Source: Bombella apis (GTDB lineage Bacteria; Pseudomonadota; Alphaproteobacteria; Acetobacterales; Acetobacteraceae). From it: a stretch of DNA of 64,000 nt. Made by a program: the position numbers and the translations under genes. A model generated the notes under the pieces. The model searched no databases. It saw nothing but the letters and a program-made list of their open reading frames with translations, and was not told the origin of the DNA. This document shows, in pieces, positions 10,429 through 18,803 of this stretch (positions are counted from its first letter, which is position 1; every line of letters starts with the position of its first letter). The stretch spans positions 124,001 through 188,000 of the forward strand of contig NZ_JAGJTM010000003.1 in the NCBI RefSeq assembly GCF_018221685.1, in the 5' to 3' direction.

Positions 10429-10888
10429 GGTTCTGGTTTCTGATCCACGCTGGCGGGCTGCATTGGGAGATGTGGAGCGGCTTGTCCGACAATCCTGCCA
10501 GATGGCCCAGCGCTATGGGAATGTCTTCCCTCAAGGCAGGCCGGGCCCTTCATTCGTCTTTACGGACGACCGCCACATCCAGCGGCTCAATGCGCAGTTC
10601 CGCAGCAAGAACAAGCCAACGAATGTCCTGACATTCGAGCCCCCTGCTCCCATGCTGGGTGGAGACATCATCCTTGCTTACCAGACCATGCACCGGGAGG
10701 CGTTACAGGCCCGCAAGAGCCTCCGGGCCCATACGGCACATCTGATCGTTCATGGCCTGCTCCATCTGGCCGGACATGACCATCATCATCCCGGTGAAGC
10801 CCGGCAGATGGAAGGGCTGGAAACTTTCATTCTCTGCCGGATGGGATTCGGCGACCCATGGAGGCCACGCCCTCACTCCCGCCGCTGA
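10397..10888 (+). CDS. ybeY: Endoribonuclease YbeY
   Basis: 163 residues with the UPF0054 zinc motif HGLLHLAGHDH (HX3HX5H) near residue 120 and the preceding motif NVLTFEPPA followed by GDIIL. YbeY is a single-strand endoribonuclease for 16S rRNA 3'-end maturation and late 70S quality control. The start is the tandem ATGATG at 10397/10400, just after GGACAG. An upstream in-frame ATG at 10274 lies deep inside phoH and adds non-conserved sequence. It overlaps phoH by 32 nt, which fits the known PhoH-YbeY partnership. Confidence 0.93.
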   Translation: MMKRPVTPHAEVLVSDPRWRAALGDVERLVRQSCQMAQRYGNVFPQGRPGPSFVFTDDRHIQRLNAQFRSKNKPTNVLTFEPPAPMLGGDIILAYQTMHREALQARKSLRAHTAHLIVHGLLHLAGHDHHHPGEARQMEGLETFILCRMGFGDPWRPRPHSRR

Positions 10889-10945
10889 TCCCTGAAAAAC
10901 CGTCACATTTTTCTTCCGCCCGCAAACAGGAACGTTCCGCACCCG

Positions 10946-11830
10946 ATGAAACTTTTCCACCGCAAGGCACGCACAAAGACCATAAGGCAGCATATTGCTG
11001 ACCTCGTCCGGGAAGCCGCCAGTCTGGGGAAGACCAATCCTGACTCTCCCGAGCTGGACAGGCAGGAACGGGCGCTCATCATGAACGTACTGCGCCTGCG
11101 TACCATCACCGCTGATGACGTCATGATCCCCCGGGCCGACATCATCGCCATGTCGGATGATCTCTCCTTTGATGAGGCTCTGGGGCTGATGCGGGAGGAA
11201 AACCACTCCCGAATGCCCGTCTACCATGATGAGCTGGATGACATCGTCGGGATGATCCACGTCAAGGACCTTGTCGCCCATATCGGTACGAAAGAACCTT
11301 TCAACCTGCGTTCCCTTCTCCGCCAGCCTCTGCTCGTCGCACCCAGCATCCCGGTGCTGGACCTCCAGCTCCAGATGCGTCAGCGCCGTACCCACATGGC
11401 GCTTGTCATTGATGAATATGGCAGCATCGATGGCCTTGTGACTATTGAAGACCTCATCGAAACCATTGTTGGCGACATCTCTGATGAACATGACGAGCCG
11501 GTCACCACACCATGGTTCAACCGTCCCGATGGCACGATCGACCTTGATGCCCGGCTACCCGTCAAGGAGCTGGAAGAGCGCCTTGGCCCTGTTCTGACAC
11601 GGGAGGAACGGGAGGCAGAAATCGAAACTGTCGGTGGTCTTGTCTTCCATCTGGCCGAGCATGTCCCGGCCCGTGATGAAGTGCTGGTTCATCCCAGCGG
11701 GCTGGAGTTCCGGGTGATCGATTCCGATGCCCGGCATATCCTGACCTTGCGGATGCGTGTCCCTGCCCACCTGCGGCGGCAGCCGGAAACGGCGGACGGG
11801 CAGACACCCTCCACCGGCCCATCCTCTTGA
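10946..11830 (+). CDS. CorC/HlyC-type CBS-domain protein (YbeX-like)
   Basis: A 294-residue soluble protein with two CBS domains (first around VMIPRADIIAMSDDLSFDEA, second around LVIDEYGSIDGLVTIEDLIE) and a C-terminal transporter-associated CorC_HlyC domain (about 200-280). There is no DUF21 membrane domain, so it is the short YbeX/CorC form rather than a full channel protein. In enterobacteria CorC affects Mg/Co efflux, and YbeX is linked to ribosome homeostasis. It is the fourth gene of the miaB block; lnt, which often follows in other proteobacteria, is not here. The ATG at 10946 has CAGGAACG about 12 nt upstream. Confidence 0.9.
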   Translation: MKLFHRKARTKTIRQHIADLVREAASLGKTNPDSPELDRQERALIMNVLRLRTITADDVMIPRADIIAMSDDLSFDEALGLMREENHSRMPVYHDELDDIVGMIHVKDLVAHIGTKEPFNLRSLLRQPLLVAPSIPVLDLQLQMRQRRTHMALVIDEYGSIDGLVTIEDLIETIVGDISDEHDEPVTTPWFNRPDGTIDLDARLPVKELEERLGPVLTREEREAEIETVGGLVFHLAEHVPARDEVLVHPSGLEFRVIDSDARHILTLRMRVPAHLRRQPETADGQTPSTGPSS

Positions 11831-11917
11831 CGGTACCACCTCTCTTGCCGTTCATGGCAGGATGAACCGTTGACCGATACCGCACCGTAGCCTTTCCCCC
11901 AGAACAAAGGAGCCGTC

Positions 11918-12574
11918 ATGACCTCCCACCACCCATTTTCACGCCGTCATTTTCTGACCAGTGGTTCTGCCCTGCTGGCAACCGGGCTGACTGCCGGCAC
12001 CCTCCTTGCCCAGAGTCCCGCTCTGGCACAGACACAGGCTGCCTCACCGAAAGACCCCCGCCTCTCTCCCCGCATCATCGGTGATGCCAAGGCTCCCGTA
12101 CTCGTTCAGGAATGGTTCTCCCTGACCTGCACCCACTGCGCCCATTTTGCGACGGACATCTTCCCCCAGGTCAAGGAACAGTTCATCGATACCGGGAAGA
12201 TCCGTTATCAGTTCCACGATTTCCCACTGGATCAGGTTGCCATGATTGCTGCCATGGTGGCACGCTCCCTGCCTGAAGAACGTTACCTACCCTTCATCAG
12301 CTCCCTCTTCTCCCGCCAGATGCAGTGGGCCTTCTCTGGTGGAGACCCGGTTGCCCACCTCAAGCAGGAGGCTGCCCTGGCCGGAATTGCCCCGGATGAA
12401 TTCGACAGGATCAGCAAGGACATGACCTTCGGGCAGGAACTGTATCAGCTGACCCAGCAGGACGGACAGACCTACGACATCAAGGGAACACCCTACTTCC
12501 GCTTCAACAGCACACCATTCGCTCAGGACCCTGAGACCGTGGAGAAATTTGCCGAGCTCGTCAGCAAGGCCTGA
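11918..12574 (+). CDS. DsbA-family thiol:disulfide oxidoreductase
   Basis: 218 residues. The N-terminus has twin Arg before a hydrophobic run (SRRHFLTSGSALLATGLTAG) and a cleavage-like ALAQ, suggesting a Tat or Sec signal. The mature part is a thioredoxin fold with active site CTHC (Cys71, Cys74) and a likely cis-Pro loop in KGTPYFRFN. The BdbD/DsbA_oxidored class forms or shuffles disulfides in periplasmic proteins. Its placement directly before smc is a recurring alphaproteobacterial arrangement. AAAGGAG lies just upstream of the ATG at 11918. Confidence 0.9.
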   Translation: MTSHHPFSRRHFLTSGSALLATGLTAGTLLAQSPALAQTQAASPKDPRLSPRIIGDAKAPVLVQEWFSLTCTHCAHFATDIFPQVKEQFIDTGKIRYQFHDFPLDQVAMIAAMVARSLPEERYLPFISSLFSRQMQWAFSGGDPVAHLKQEAALAGIAPDEFDRISKDMTFGQELYQLTQQDGQTYDIKGTPYFRFNSTPFAQDPETVEKFAELVSKA

Positions 12575-12620
12575 TCCCCTCTTCCGCTTTCCTCCATCGC
12601 CACAGTCCACACGGGGTTCA

Positions 12621-15600
12621 ATGACACAGCACAAGGCGATCACGACCCGCCTCGATATTGTCGGCTTCAAAAGCTTTGCTGATGAGGTCCATCTGGACAT
12701 CCTGCCGGGCCTGACCGGCATTGTCGGCCCCAATGGCTGCGGCAAGTCCAACATTGTCGAGGCCCTGCGCTGGACGATGGGGGAAAGCTCCGCCCGTGCC
12801 CTACGTGGTGGAGAGAGCGATGACCTCATCTTTGCCGGGACAGGCAGCCGCCCGGCCCGCAATCTGGCCCGTGTCACCCTCCATCTTGGTGCGGCTGCCG
12901 GTCTTGCGCCGCCGCCCTTCCAGCAATCGGAAGTGCTGGAAGTCTCCCGTCAGGCAGAACGTGGTGCGGGCAGCACCTACCGCATCAACAATCGTGTCAT
13001 GCGGGCCAAAGACGTACAGACCATCTTTGCGGACCTGTCCTCCGGTGCCCGCAGCTCATCCATCATCAGCCAGAACCGTGTCAGCCAGCTCATCGCTGCC
13101 AAACCGGAAGAGCGTCGCCTCCTGCTGGAGGAAGCCGCCGGGATCACCGGCCTGCATGTCCGCCGCCGGGACGCTGAGCTGAAACTGCGTCAGGCTGAAA
13201 GCAATCTGGAACGGGCCGAAGAGCATCGCAGAACGCTGGACCAGCAGCTCAGCAGCCTCTCCACCCAGTCCGAACAGGCCCGACGCTACCGGCAGGCATC
13301 AGAGGATATACGCCAGCATGAACGGTCCCTGCTCATCCTTCAACATGCCAGAGCCGAAGAGCTCGTCCAGAGCCGCCGGACCGCTCTGGAAAAAGCCAAA
13401 GAAGCCCTGGCCAGAAATGAGCAGGCTCTTCTGGATGCCAAAAAGCATGTTGAACTACAGGCAGAAAAACGCCAGCAGGAAAGCGAAGCTCTGGCCACGC
13501 TCCGCCAGCGGCTGGAGCAGTACCGCATCCATGTCGGCGTAGCAGAAGCTGCCCTCCAGCACCTGCAGCAGGCCTCGGCCGACCATGCCAGACAGCGGGC
13601 CCAGCTGGAAGATGATCTGGCCCGACAGAAAAAAGAGCTGAGCCAGCTGGAAGAACAGCAGGCTCAGACCCGGCTGGCACTGGAACAGATCATGGACCAG
13701 CAACGGGCCACCGCCACGAAGCTCCCTGCGCTGGAAGAGACGATCACGGCCCTGCAACAGACAGAAGCCACCCAACGGGCCGACCATGCTGCGCTGTCAT
13801 CCCGTTATCAGGATGGAACACTCCAGCATGAACGGCTCCAGAGCCGCCAGCAGGAGCTGGCACGTCAGATTGCTGATGACAGGGAAAACCTCAACCATCT
13901 GGAAATCGAACTTCAGGCCATCGAACAGGACTGCACCCGGGAAGCAATTGCTGATCAGCTGCGCCAGCAGGTCTTCGCCAGCATGGAGGAAGCCAGCAGC
14001 TGCGAACGCAGCGCCCGGGAAGCCGAAGCTCATTTTCAGGAACAGAGACTTCTCACCGACCGCACACAGCGTGATCTGCATGAAGCCAGAACCCGGCTTG
14101 AACAGCTGCAACAGCGTGAAAAAGAACTGACCCAGGCAGTGACCAGGCAGCAGTCCCGTCTGGAAACGGAACGAACCCAGAAGCAGGAAATCAGACACGG
14201 CCTGCTTGACAAGACCGCAGAAGAGCGGTTTCAGGCAGCCTGTCAGACCACACGGACACTGGCAGAACAGACCGCCCTTGCTGAAAAAGGTCTGATACAG
14301 ACGCGTGAACAGGCAGAGCAGCTCTGGCTCAGCGAGCAGGCTGCGCTGGAAAAATGCCAGCAACGCCGCGAATTTCTGCAACAGGACGTCAAACGCCTGA
14401 CCGAACAGCTGGCAGACCAGCAGGCACGCTCCACAGCAGCGCAGGCCGCTCTGAAGGACGCCCTTGACCGTGCGATCAGCATCGAAGAGCTCGATGGCGC
14501 ACGGACCCGTCTCAACATGCTGGCAAAGCAGATCAACTCCCGCCTCGAAGCCATCACCCAGACCGAAGAACAGCACAATGCTCTTCTGGAACAGGAAAAA
14601 GAGGCACGGCAGGCCCTGCAACAGATCGAAACGGACCGGCTGCGTTACCAGAGCGAGCATGAAGGGCTGCAAAGCACCCTGCAAGGCGGTCTCCTCGCCA
14701 TCCCCCATCCCGTACTGGAACAGCTGGAAATCCCGGACGCCCTCATCAGGGCCGTTGCAAGCGCCCTGACAGATGGGCTGGAAGCGTCTCTCCCCCCTGA
14801 GGGAGAACCCCTGACTGATACGCCACGGCAATGGCGCTCTCTGCCCCCGCTTGGGAAACAGACACCCGCAGTCAAGGCACTGGCGGCCCTGCCCAGTCTG
14901 GCATCCCTTATCAATATACCGGCTCCACTTGAGCGGGCTTTCCGGGCCATTTTCCTGCTGGAAAAGACTGAAGACGGCCCTGCCCTCCACCACTATCTTC
15001 AGCCTGGTCAGGCCCTCGTCACAAAAGAAGGGGGCCTCTGGCGCTGGGATGGTTTCATCCGCCAGCCCAACACGCCCACGGCAGAAATGGTACGCCTCCA
15101 ACAGGCACAGGCCCTCAAAAAGACCGCTGCCGCCATTCAAACACTCGACCAGCAGCACGCTGTCCAGAAAGCTGCCGCCGACACACTGCACACACAGTGT
15201 GAAACACTGGCACAGGCACTGGCAGAACAGCGCCAGTCTGCCCAAAACGAACGTGACGAACAGGCACGGCAGAAGCACCAGCTGGAAGGGCTTACGGAAC
15301 GCCATGCCTTCCAGCAGGAGCAGATCTCCCTTCTCCAACAGGAAGCCTCCGGCCATGAGGCACAGCAGAACCGGACAAAGTCACAGCTTGCTGCGGTACA
15401 GTCAGAGCTGAAGGCCCTTCCCGTTTCAGACAAGGCCGTCTCCGACGCTGCGGCAGTACTCCAGACCATCCGGGATGAAGAACAGTCAGCCCGACTGGCC
15501 TCTGAAGAGGCCCGCTCCCAACACCAGAAAGCTGAAAACGAGCGACAACAGGCCCTGTTCAGGAACGATGCCCTGAAGAAACAGCTCGCTGAACGGACAC

Positions 15601-17168
15601 AGACCATCGACCAGCTGGAGCAGGACATCAGGGAGCTGAGCGGACAGAAACAGACCGTACTGGACACACAGGCAAAGATCGACCTTCCAGCTCTTCAGTC
15701 GGCTCTGAAAACAGCAGAAGACGCACTCCATCATGCCCGACAGGCCGCAGCGGAGGCCATACAAAAGGCCGAAACAGTCCGCAAAGAGGCCACACGACAG
15801 GAACAGGCCCTTCAGGAGCGAAGCCGCCTTCTGGCTGGCCTGCAAGCCCGGCGGGAAAGCCTCCAGCAGCAGATCCTGACCCTGAAGACCACTCTGGAAA
15901 AACGCCTGACTGATGAAGCAGCCTGCCAGAAAAATCAGTCCGATCTGCCGGACATCGCCATTCTGAAAGAAGAACTCGACCGGACGAAGGCCGGGCTGAC
16001 CAGCACCACGGATGCCCTTCAGCAGCACCGGGCAGACCATAACACCCTGTCGCAGACTCTTTCCCTGCTAAAAGAACGACACGGGCATCTGCTGACGGAC
16101 AGCCAGAAACAGGCCGACCGGCATGCCCAGCTCCAGACCCTCATCAAGGACCTGACGGACCGCCACGCAGCCCTGATGACGGCCACCCCGGAGCAGGCGG
16201 AAGACTGCAGCCTTGCCCGCCATGAAGAGCAGCTCCAGCAGGATATGGAAACGCTCAGAACGCTGGAAGAAGAAGAGAAGGTCTTCACCAGCCACCTGGC
16301 CCAGACCGAAGCCACCCTGCATGACCAGCAGGCCCTGCTGGACCACCACAAGGATGGCAGCAGCCGCTACCGTGAAGACACCATCCGGCTTGGTGAACGG
16401 GCCGAACAGGCAGAAGAGGCTCTGGCTCTCCTGCGCCATGATTCCCCCCTGCCAGACAATGCCGAAGCCCCGGACACTGTTTCAGCCGATGCTGAACAGG
16501 CCCTGCGGCAGGCCCTGAAGCGGGCCCTGAAGCGCCGTGATGATCTGGGCCCGGTCAATCTCTGTGCCGAAGACGAGTTCCAGACAGCCCAGAAAGAATC
16601 CGAACGAATCGCCCGGGAGCATCAGGACCTCTCAACCGCCATTGCCCGCCTGCGTGGCGGGGTCGGGGCGATCAACCGGGAAGGCCGACAGCGCCTCATG
16701 GCCGTCTTTGCGGACATCAATGAGCATTTCCAGAAGCTCTTCACCCGCATGTTTGGTGGAGGCAAGGCACATCTCCAGATGGTTGGCAGCGACGATCCGC
16801 TGGAGGCCGGGCTGGAAATATTTGCCCAGCCCCCCGGAAAGAAACTCTCAACCCTGTCTCTTCTCTCCGGCGGAGAACAGGCTCTCACAGCCCTCTCGCT
16901 CATTTTTGCAGCCTTTCACTGCACGCCAGCTCCCATCTGCGTTCTGGATGAGGTTGATGCCCCCCTTGATGATGCCAATGTGGAGCGCTTCTGCACACTC
17001 ATCCGTGACATCACCAAAGAAACGGGCACCCGTTTTCTGGTCATCACCCATCACCAGCTGACCATGGCCCATATGGACCGTCTCTATGGGATCACCATGC
17101 AGGAACGGGGCGTGAGCCGCCTGCTCTCTGTCAATCTGGATGAAAGCACCCGCATGGTAAATGGTTGA
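12621..17168 (+). CDS. smc: Chromosome segregation ATPase Smc
   Basis: 1,515 residues: N-terminal ATPase half with Walker A GPNGCGKS (36-43), a long Gln/Glu/Ala-rich coiled coil, a hinge-like globular part at about 690-820 (AIPHPVLEQLEIPDALIRAV, then ALVTKEGGLWRWDGF), a second coiled coil, and a C-terminal half with signature LSGGEQ (about 1415) and Walker B CVLDEVDAPLDDAN (about 1440). Smc with ScpAB organises and segregates the chromosome. Bacterial Smc is usually about 1,150-1,200 residues, so the arms here are clearly extended. The start at 12621 (MTQHKAI) is chosen over an upstream in-frame ATG at 12549, which lies inside the dsbA-like gene and precedes non-conserved sequence. Confidence 0.96.
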   Translation: MTQHKAITTRLDIVGFKSFADEVHLDILPGLTGIVGPNGCGKSNIVEALRWTMGESSARALRGGESDDLIFAGTGSRPARNLARVTLHLGAAAGLAPPPFQQSEVLEVSRQAERGAGSTYRINNRVMRAKDVQTIFADLSSGARSSSIISQNRVSQLIAAKPEERRLLLEEAAGITGLHVRRRDAELKLRQAESNLERAEEHRRTLDQQLSSLSTQSEQARRYRQASEDIRQHERSLLILQHARAEELVQSRRTALEKAKEALARNEQALLDAKKHVELQAEKRQQESEALATLRQRLEQYRIHVGVAEAALQHLQQASADHARQRAQLEDDLARQKKELSQLEEQQAQTRLALEQIMDQQRATATKLPALEETITALQQTEATQRADHAALSSRYQDGTLQHERLQSRQQELARQIADDRENLNHLEIELQAIEQDCTREAIADQLRQQVFASMEEASSCERSAREAEAHFQEQRLLTDRTQRDLHEARTRLEQLQQREKELTQAVTRQQSRLETERTQKQEIRHGLLDKTAEERFQAACQTTRTLAEQTALAEKGLIQTREQAEQLWLSEQAALEKCQQRREFLQQDVKRLTEQLADQQARSTAAQAALKDALDRAISIEELDGARTRLNMLAKQINSRLEAITQTEEQHNALLEQEKEARQALQQIETDRLRYQSEHEGLQSTLQGGLLAIPHPVLEQLEIPDALIRAVASALTDGLEASLPPEGEPLTDTPRQWRSLPPLGKQTPAVKALAALPSLASLINIPAPLERAFRAIFLLEKTEDGPALHHYLQPGQALVTKEGGLWRWDGFIRQPNTPTAEMVRLQQAQALKKTAAAIQTLDQQHAVQKAAADTLHTQCETLAQALAEQRQSAQNERDEQARQKHQLEGLTERHAFQQEQISLLQQEASGHEAQQNRTKSQLAAVQSELKALPVSDKAVSDAAAVLQTIRDEEQSARLASEEARSQHQKAENERQQALFRNDALKKQLAERTQTIDQLEQDIRELSGQKQTVLDTQAKIDLPALQSALKTAEDALHHARQAAAEAIQKAETVRKEATRQEQALQERSRLLAGLQARRESLQQQILTLKTTLEKRLTDEAACQKNQSDLPDIAILKEELDRTKAGLTSTTDALQQHRADHNTLSQTLSLLKERHGHLLTDSQKQADRHAQLQTLIKDLTDRHAALMTATPEQAEDCSLARHEEQLQQDMETLRTLEEEEKVFTSHLAQTEATLHDQQALLDHHKDGSSRYREDTIRLGERAEQAEEALALLRHDSPLPDNAEAPDTVSADAEQALRQALKRALKRRDDLGPVNLCAEDEFQTAQKESERIAREHQDLSTAIARLRGGVGAINREGRQRLMAVFADINEHFQKLFTRMFGGGKAHLQMVGSDDPLEAGLEIFAQPPGKKLSTLSLLSGGEQALTALSLIFAAFHCTPAPICVLDEVDAPLDDANVERFCTLIRDITKETGTRFLVITHHQLTMAHMDRLYGITMQERGVSRLLSVNLDESTRMVNG

Positions 17169-17234
17169 CCTTCTCCCATTATCATCAGACAATTAGTGCC
17201 CTTTAAGGCAACTGGAGGCTGAGTTTACAAAACC

Positions 17235-17972
17235 GTGAGCGATCGACCTATCTTTTCAGAACCACGGCTTGACGAATCGGTTTTATCCCGCATTCGTGAG
17301 CATGGTCTTCGCATTGTGGGAGACGTGCACGGTGATCTCAACGCTTTCCGCCATGCCATAGCCACAAAACGCTTCATCATCCAGCTGGGAGATCTCGTCG
17401 ATCACGGGCCGGACAGTGCTGGCGTGCTGGAAACCATGCTGGACCTGCTGGAGACGCACAGGGGCATGTTCGTTCTCGGCAATCACGACCGCAAGTTGGG
17501 CCGAGCGTTGGAAGGGCGGCGGCTGCGCCGTGACCTCCCGCTGGAAACCACCCTGAAACAGATTCAGACCTCCACAGCCGAAGACCTCGCTAACCGTTCC
17601 CTCAAAGCCGTCGCTCAGGCACCGGCATGGCAGAGGCTGGGCAACATGCTCTTCGTTCATGGTGGGTTCCACACGGCCATGCTCTCCGGCCCCCCGCCAC
17701 AGACAGGGCTTGCCGACATGTCCGCCCCTCTTTCACGGGCACTCTTCGGAGAAACGACAAGCCGCCTCCAGCCGGACGGGTATCCAGAACGACGCCTGAG
17801 CTGGATCAACCGTATTCCAGAAGGTATAACCGTTTATGTCGGGCATGACAGACGGTCCCTTGATGGCCGCCCACTGCACCGGACTGGCCGGCTGGGAGGA
17901 AAAGCCATCTTCATGGATCTCGGCGCCGGCAAAGGCGGCCATCTCGCATGGATTGACCTCAATGACCTCTAA
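17235..17972 (+). CDS. Metallophosphoesterase (PrpA/ApaH-like)
   Basis: A 245-residue calcineurin-like phosphoesterase. The metal motifs appear in order: GDVHGD (Asp30, His32), GDLVDHGPDS (Asp53), GNHD (82-85), and HGGFH and GHD later. The layout resembles bacterial PPP-family serine/threonine phosphatases and diadenosine tetraphosphatases; the substrate cannot be told from motifs. Translation starts at GTG 17235. A GGAGG lies about 17 nt upstream, which is far, so initiation may be weak. The 3' end overlaps the chorismate mutase start by 11 nt, so the two are probably co-translated. Confidence 0.85.
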   Translation: MSDRPIFSEPRLDESVLSRIREHGLRIVGDVHGDLNAFRHAIATKRFIIQLGDLVDHGPDSAGVLETMLDLLETHRGMFVLGNHDRKLGRALEGRRLRRDLPLETTLKQIQTSTAEDLANRSLKAVAQAPAWQRLGNMLFVHGGFHTAMLSGPPPQTGLADMSAPLSRALFGETTSRLQPDGYPERRLSWINRIPEGITVYVGHDRRSLDGRPLHRTGRLGGKAIFMDLGAGKGGHLAWIDLNDL

Positions 17973-18309
17973 AAATGACACATTGCCTGATCCAACCCGT
18001 CAGCTGACCGCTCTCCGCCAGCGTATCGACAATATCGATGCTGCCCTCATCTATATGCTGGCAGAACGTTTCCGCTGCACAGCCGATGTGGGGGCTCTAA
18101 AAGCCTCCTCCCACCTCCCTGCCTGCGACCCGGCCCGGGAGAAAAAGCAGCTGGTCCGCCTGCATGCTCTGGCCCAGGATGCCGGATTGGACATTGACTT
18201 CACAAAAAAGTTCTTTGCCTTTCTTGTTGGGGAGGTCATTGCCAATCATAAAGCTATTGCTGCACAGTTTCAGGATACGCCACAAAATCCCGTCCTGAAT
18301 AAAGAATAG
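17962..18309 (+). CDS. Chorismate mutase (AroQ type)
   Basis: A 115-residue all-helical protein with the AroQ pattern: LRQRIDNIDAALIYMLAERF (helix 1 with the active-site Arg), a middle segment KASSHLPACDPAREKKQLVRL, and a C-terminal helix FFAFLVGEVIANHKAI. It should convert chorismate to prephenate for Phe/Tyr synthesis. The ATG at 17962 is taken because everything upstream in frame is the shifted reading of the phosphoesterase gene. It overlaps that gene by 11 nt. Other shikimate genes in the window (aroC, aroE) are unlinked. Confidence 0.88.
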   Translation: MTSKNDTLPDPTRQLTALRQRIDNIDAALIYMLAERFRCTADVGALKASSHLPACDPAREKKQLVRLHALAQDAGLDIDFTKKFFAFLVGEVIANHKAIAAQFQDTPQNPVLNKE

Positions 18310-18422
18310 ATTGATCCATTTTACCTATCATAAATATAAATTAACTTTATTTATCTATTTTTCTCCCATCCTGGATGGCCTCATAGTTACGACATGGTTT
18401 CTGCTAGACTGGAGATAATGTC
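18310..18422 (+). promoter_or_regulatory. AT-rich upstream region of the first sldBA unit
   Basis: This 113-bp stretch is strikingly AT-rich (about 18326-18365) against GC-rich surroundings and ends in a GGAGATA ribosome site 7 nt before the GTG of sldB. A promoter for the dehydrogenase genes is likely here, but no convincing -35/-10 pair with standard spacing stands out. Confidence 0.4.
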
Positions 18423-18803
18423 GTGTCACCATCATCATCCTCCAGACCGAAGCAAGGATTGGCAAGCCTGGCGACTTACGCACTGGCGCTTCTGATCCTG
18501 CTTTTCGGCCTTTATTTTGTCATTTTCGGCTCATGGCTCATTCTGCTGGGTGGGTCCTGGTATTACACCCCCTGCGGACTCCTTCTCTGCATTTCCGGCA
18601 TCTATCTCTTCCGCCAGAGCCCCACAGGAGCATGGAGCTATCTTCTCGCCTGGGCCCTGACAATTCCCTGGACGATCTATGAGGTCGGTTTCAATTTCTG
18701 GGGATGGTTGCCGCGCCTCTTCGGGCCCACCCTGCTGGCGGTTGCCGTTGTTGCCTGCCTGCCTCACCTTCTCCGCAACCAGAAGGAACACTACAATGCG
18801 TAA
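18423..18803 (+). CDS. sldB: PQQ-dependent polyol (glycerol/D-sorbitol) dehydrogenase small membrane subunit, copy 1
   Basis: 126 residues, mostly hydrophobic, with about four membrane segments (roughly 17-43, 48-63, 70-88, 100-116). It matches in length and character the SldB subunit of Gluconobacter glycerol/sorbitol dehydrogenase and resembles the N-terminal membrane domain of PQQ glucose dehydrogenase. It anchors the periplasmic catalytic subunit and helps pass electrons to ubiquinone. Translation starts at GTG 18423 with GGAGATA upstream; a nearby ATG at 18418 is out of frame. The stop overlaps the sldA ATG by 8 nt, so the subunits are coupled. A second copy lies at 21168. Confidence 0.88.
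   Translation: MSPSSSSRPKQGLASLATYALALLILLFGLYFVIFGSWLILLGGSWYYTPCGLLLCISGIYLFRQSPTGAWSYLLAWALTIPWTIYEVGFNFWGWLPRLFGPTLLAVAVVACLPHLLRNQKEHYNA

Noticed and set aside
13797..15356. 519-codon minus-strand frame opposite smc
   Set aside because: Leu/Phe/Cys-rich composition produced by the reverse of Gln/Glu-rich coiled-coil codons; no ribosome site or domain.
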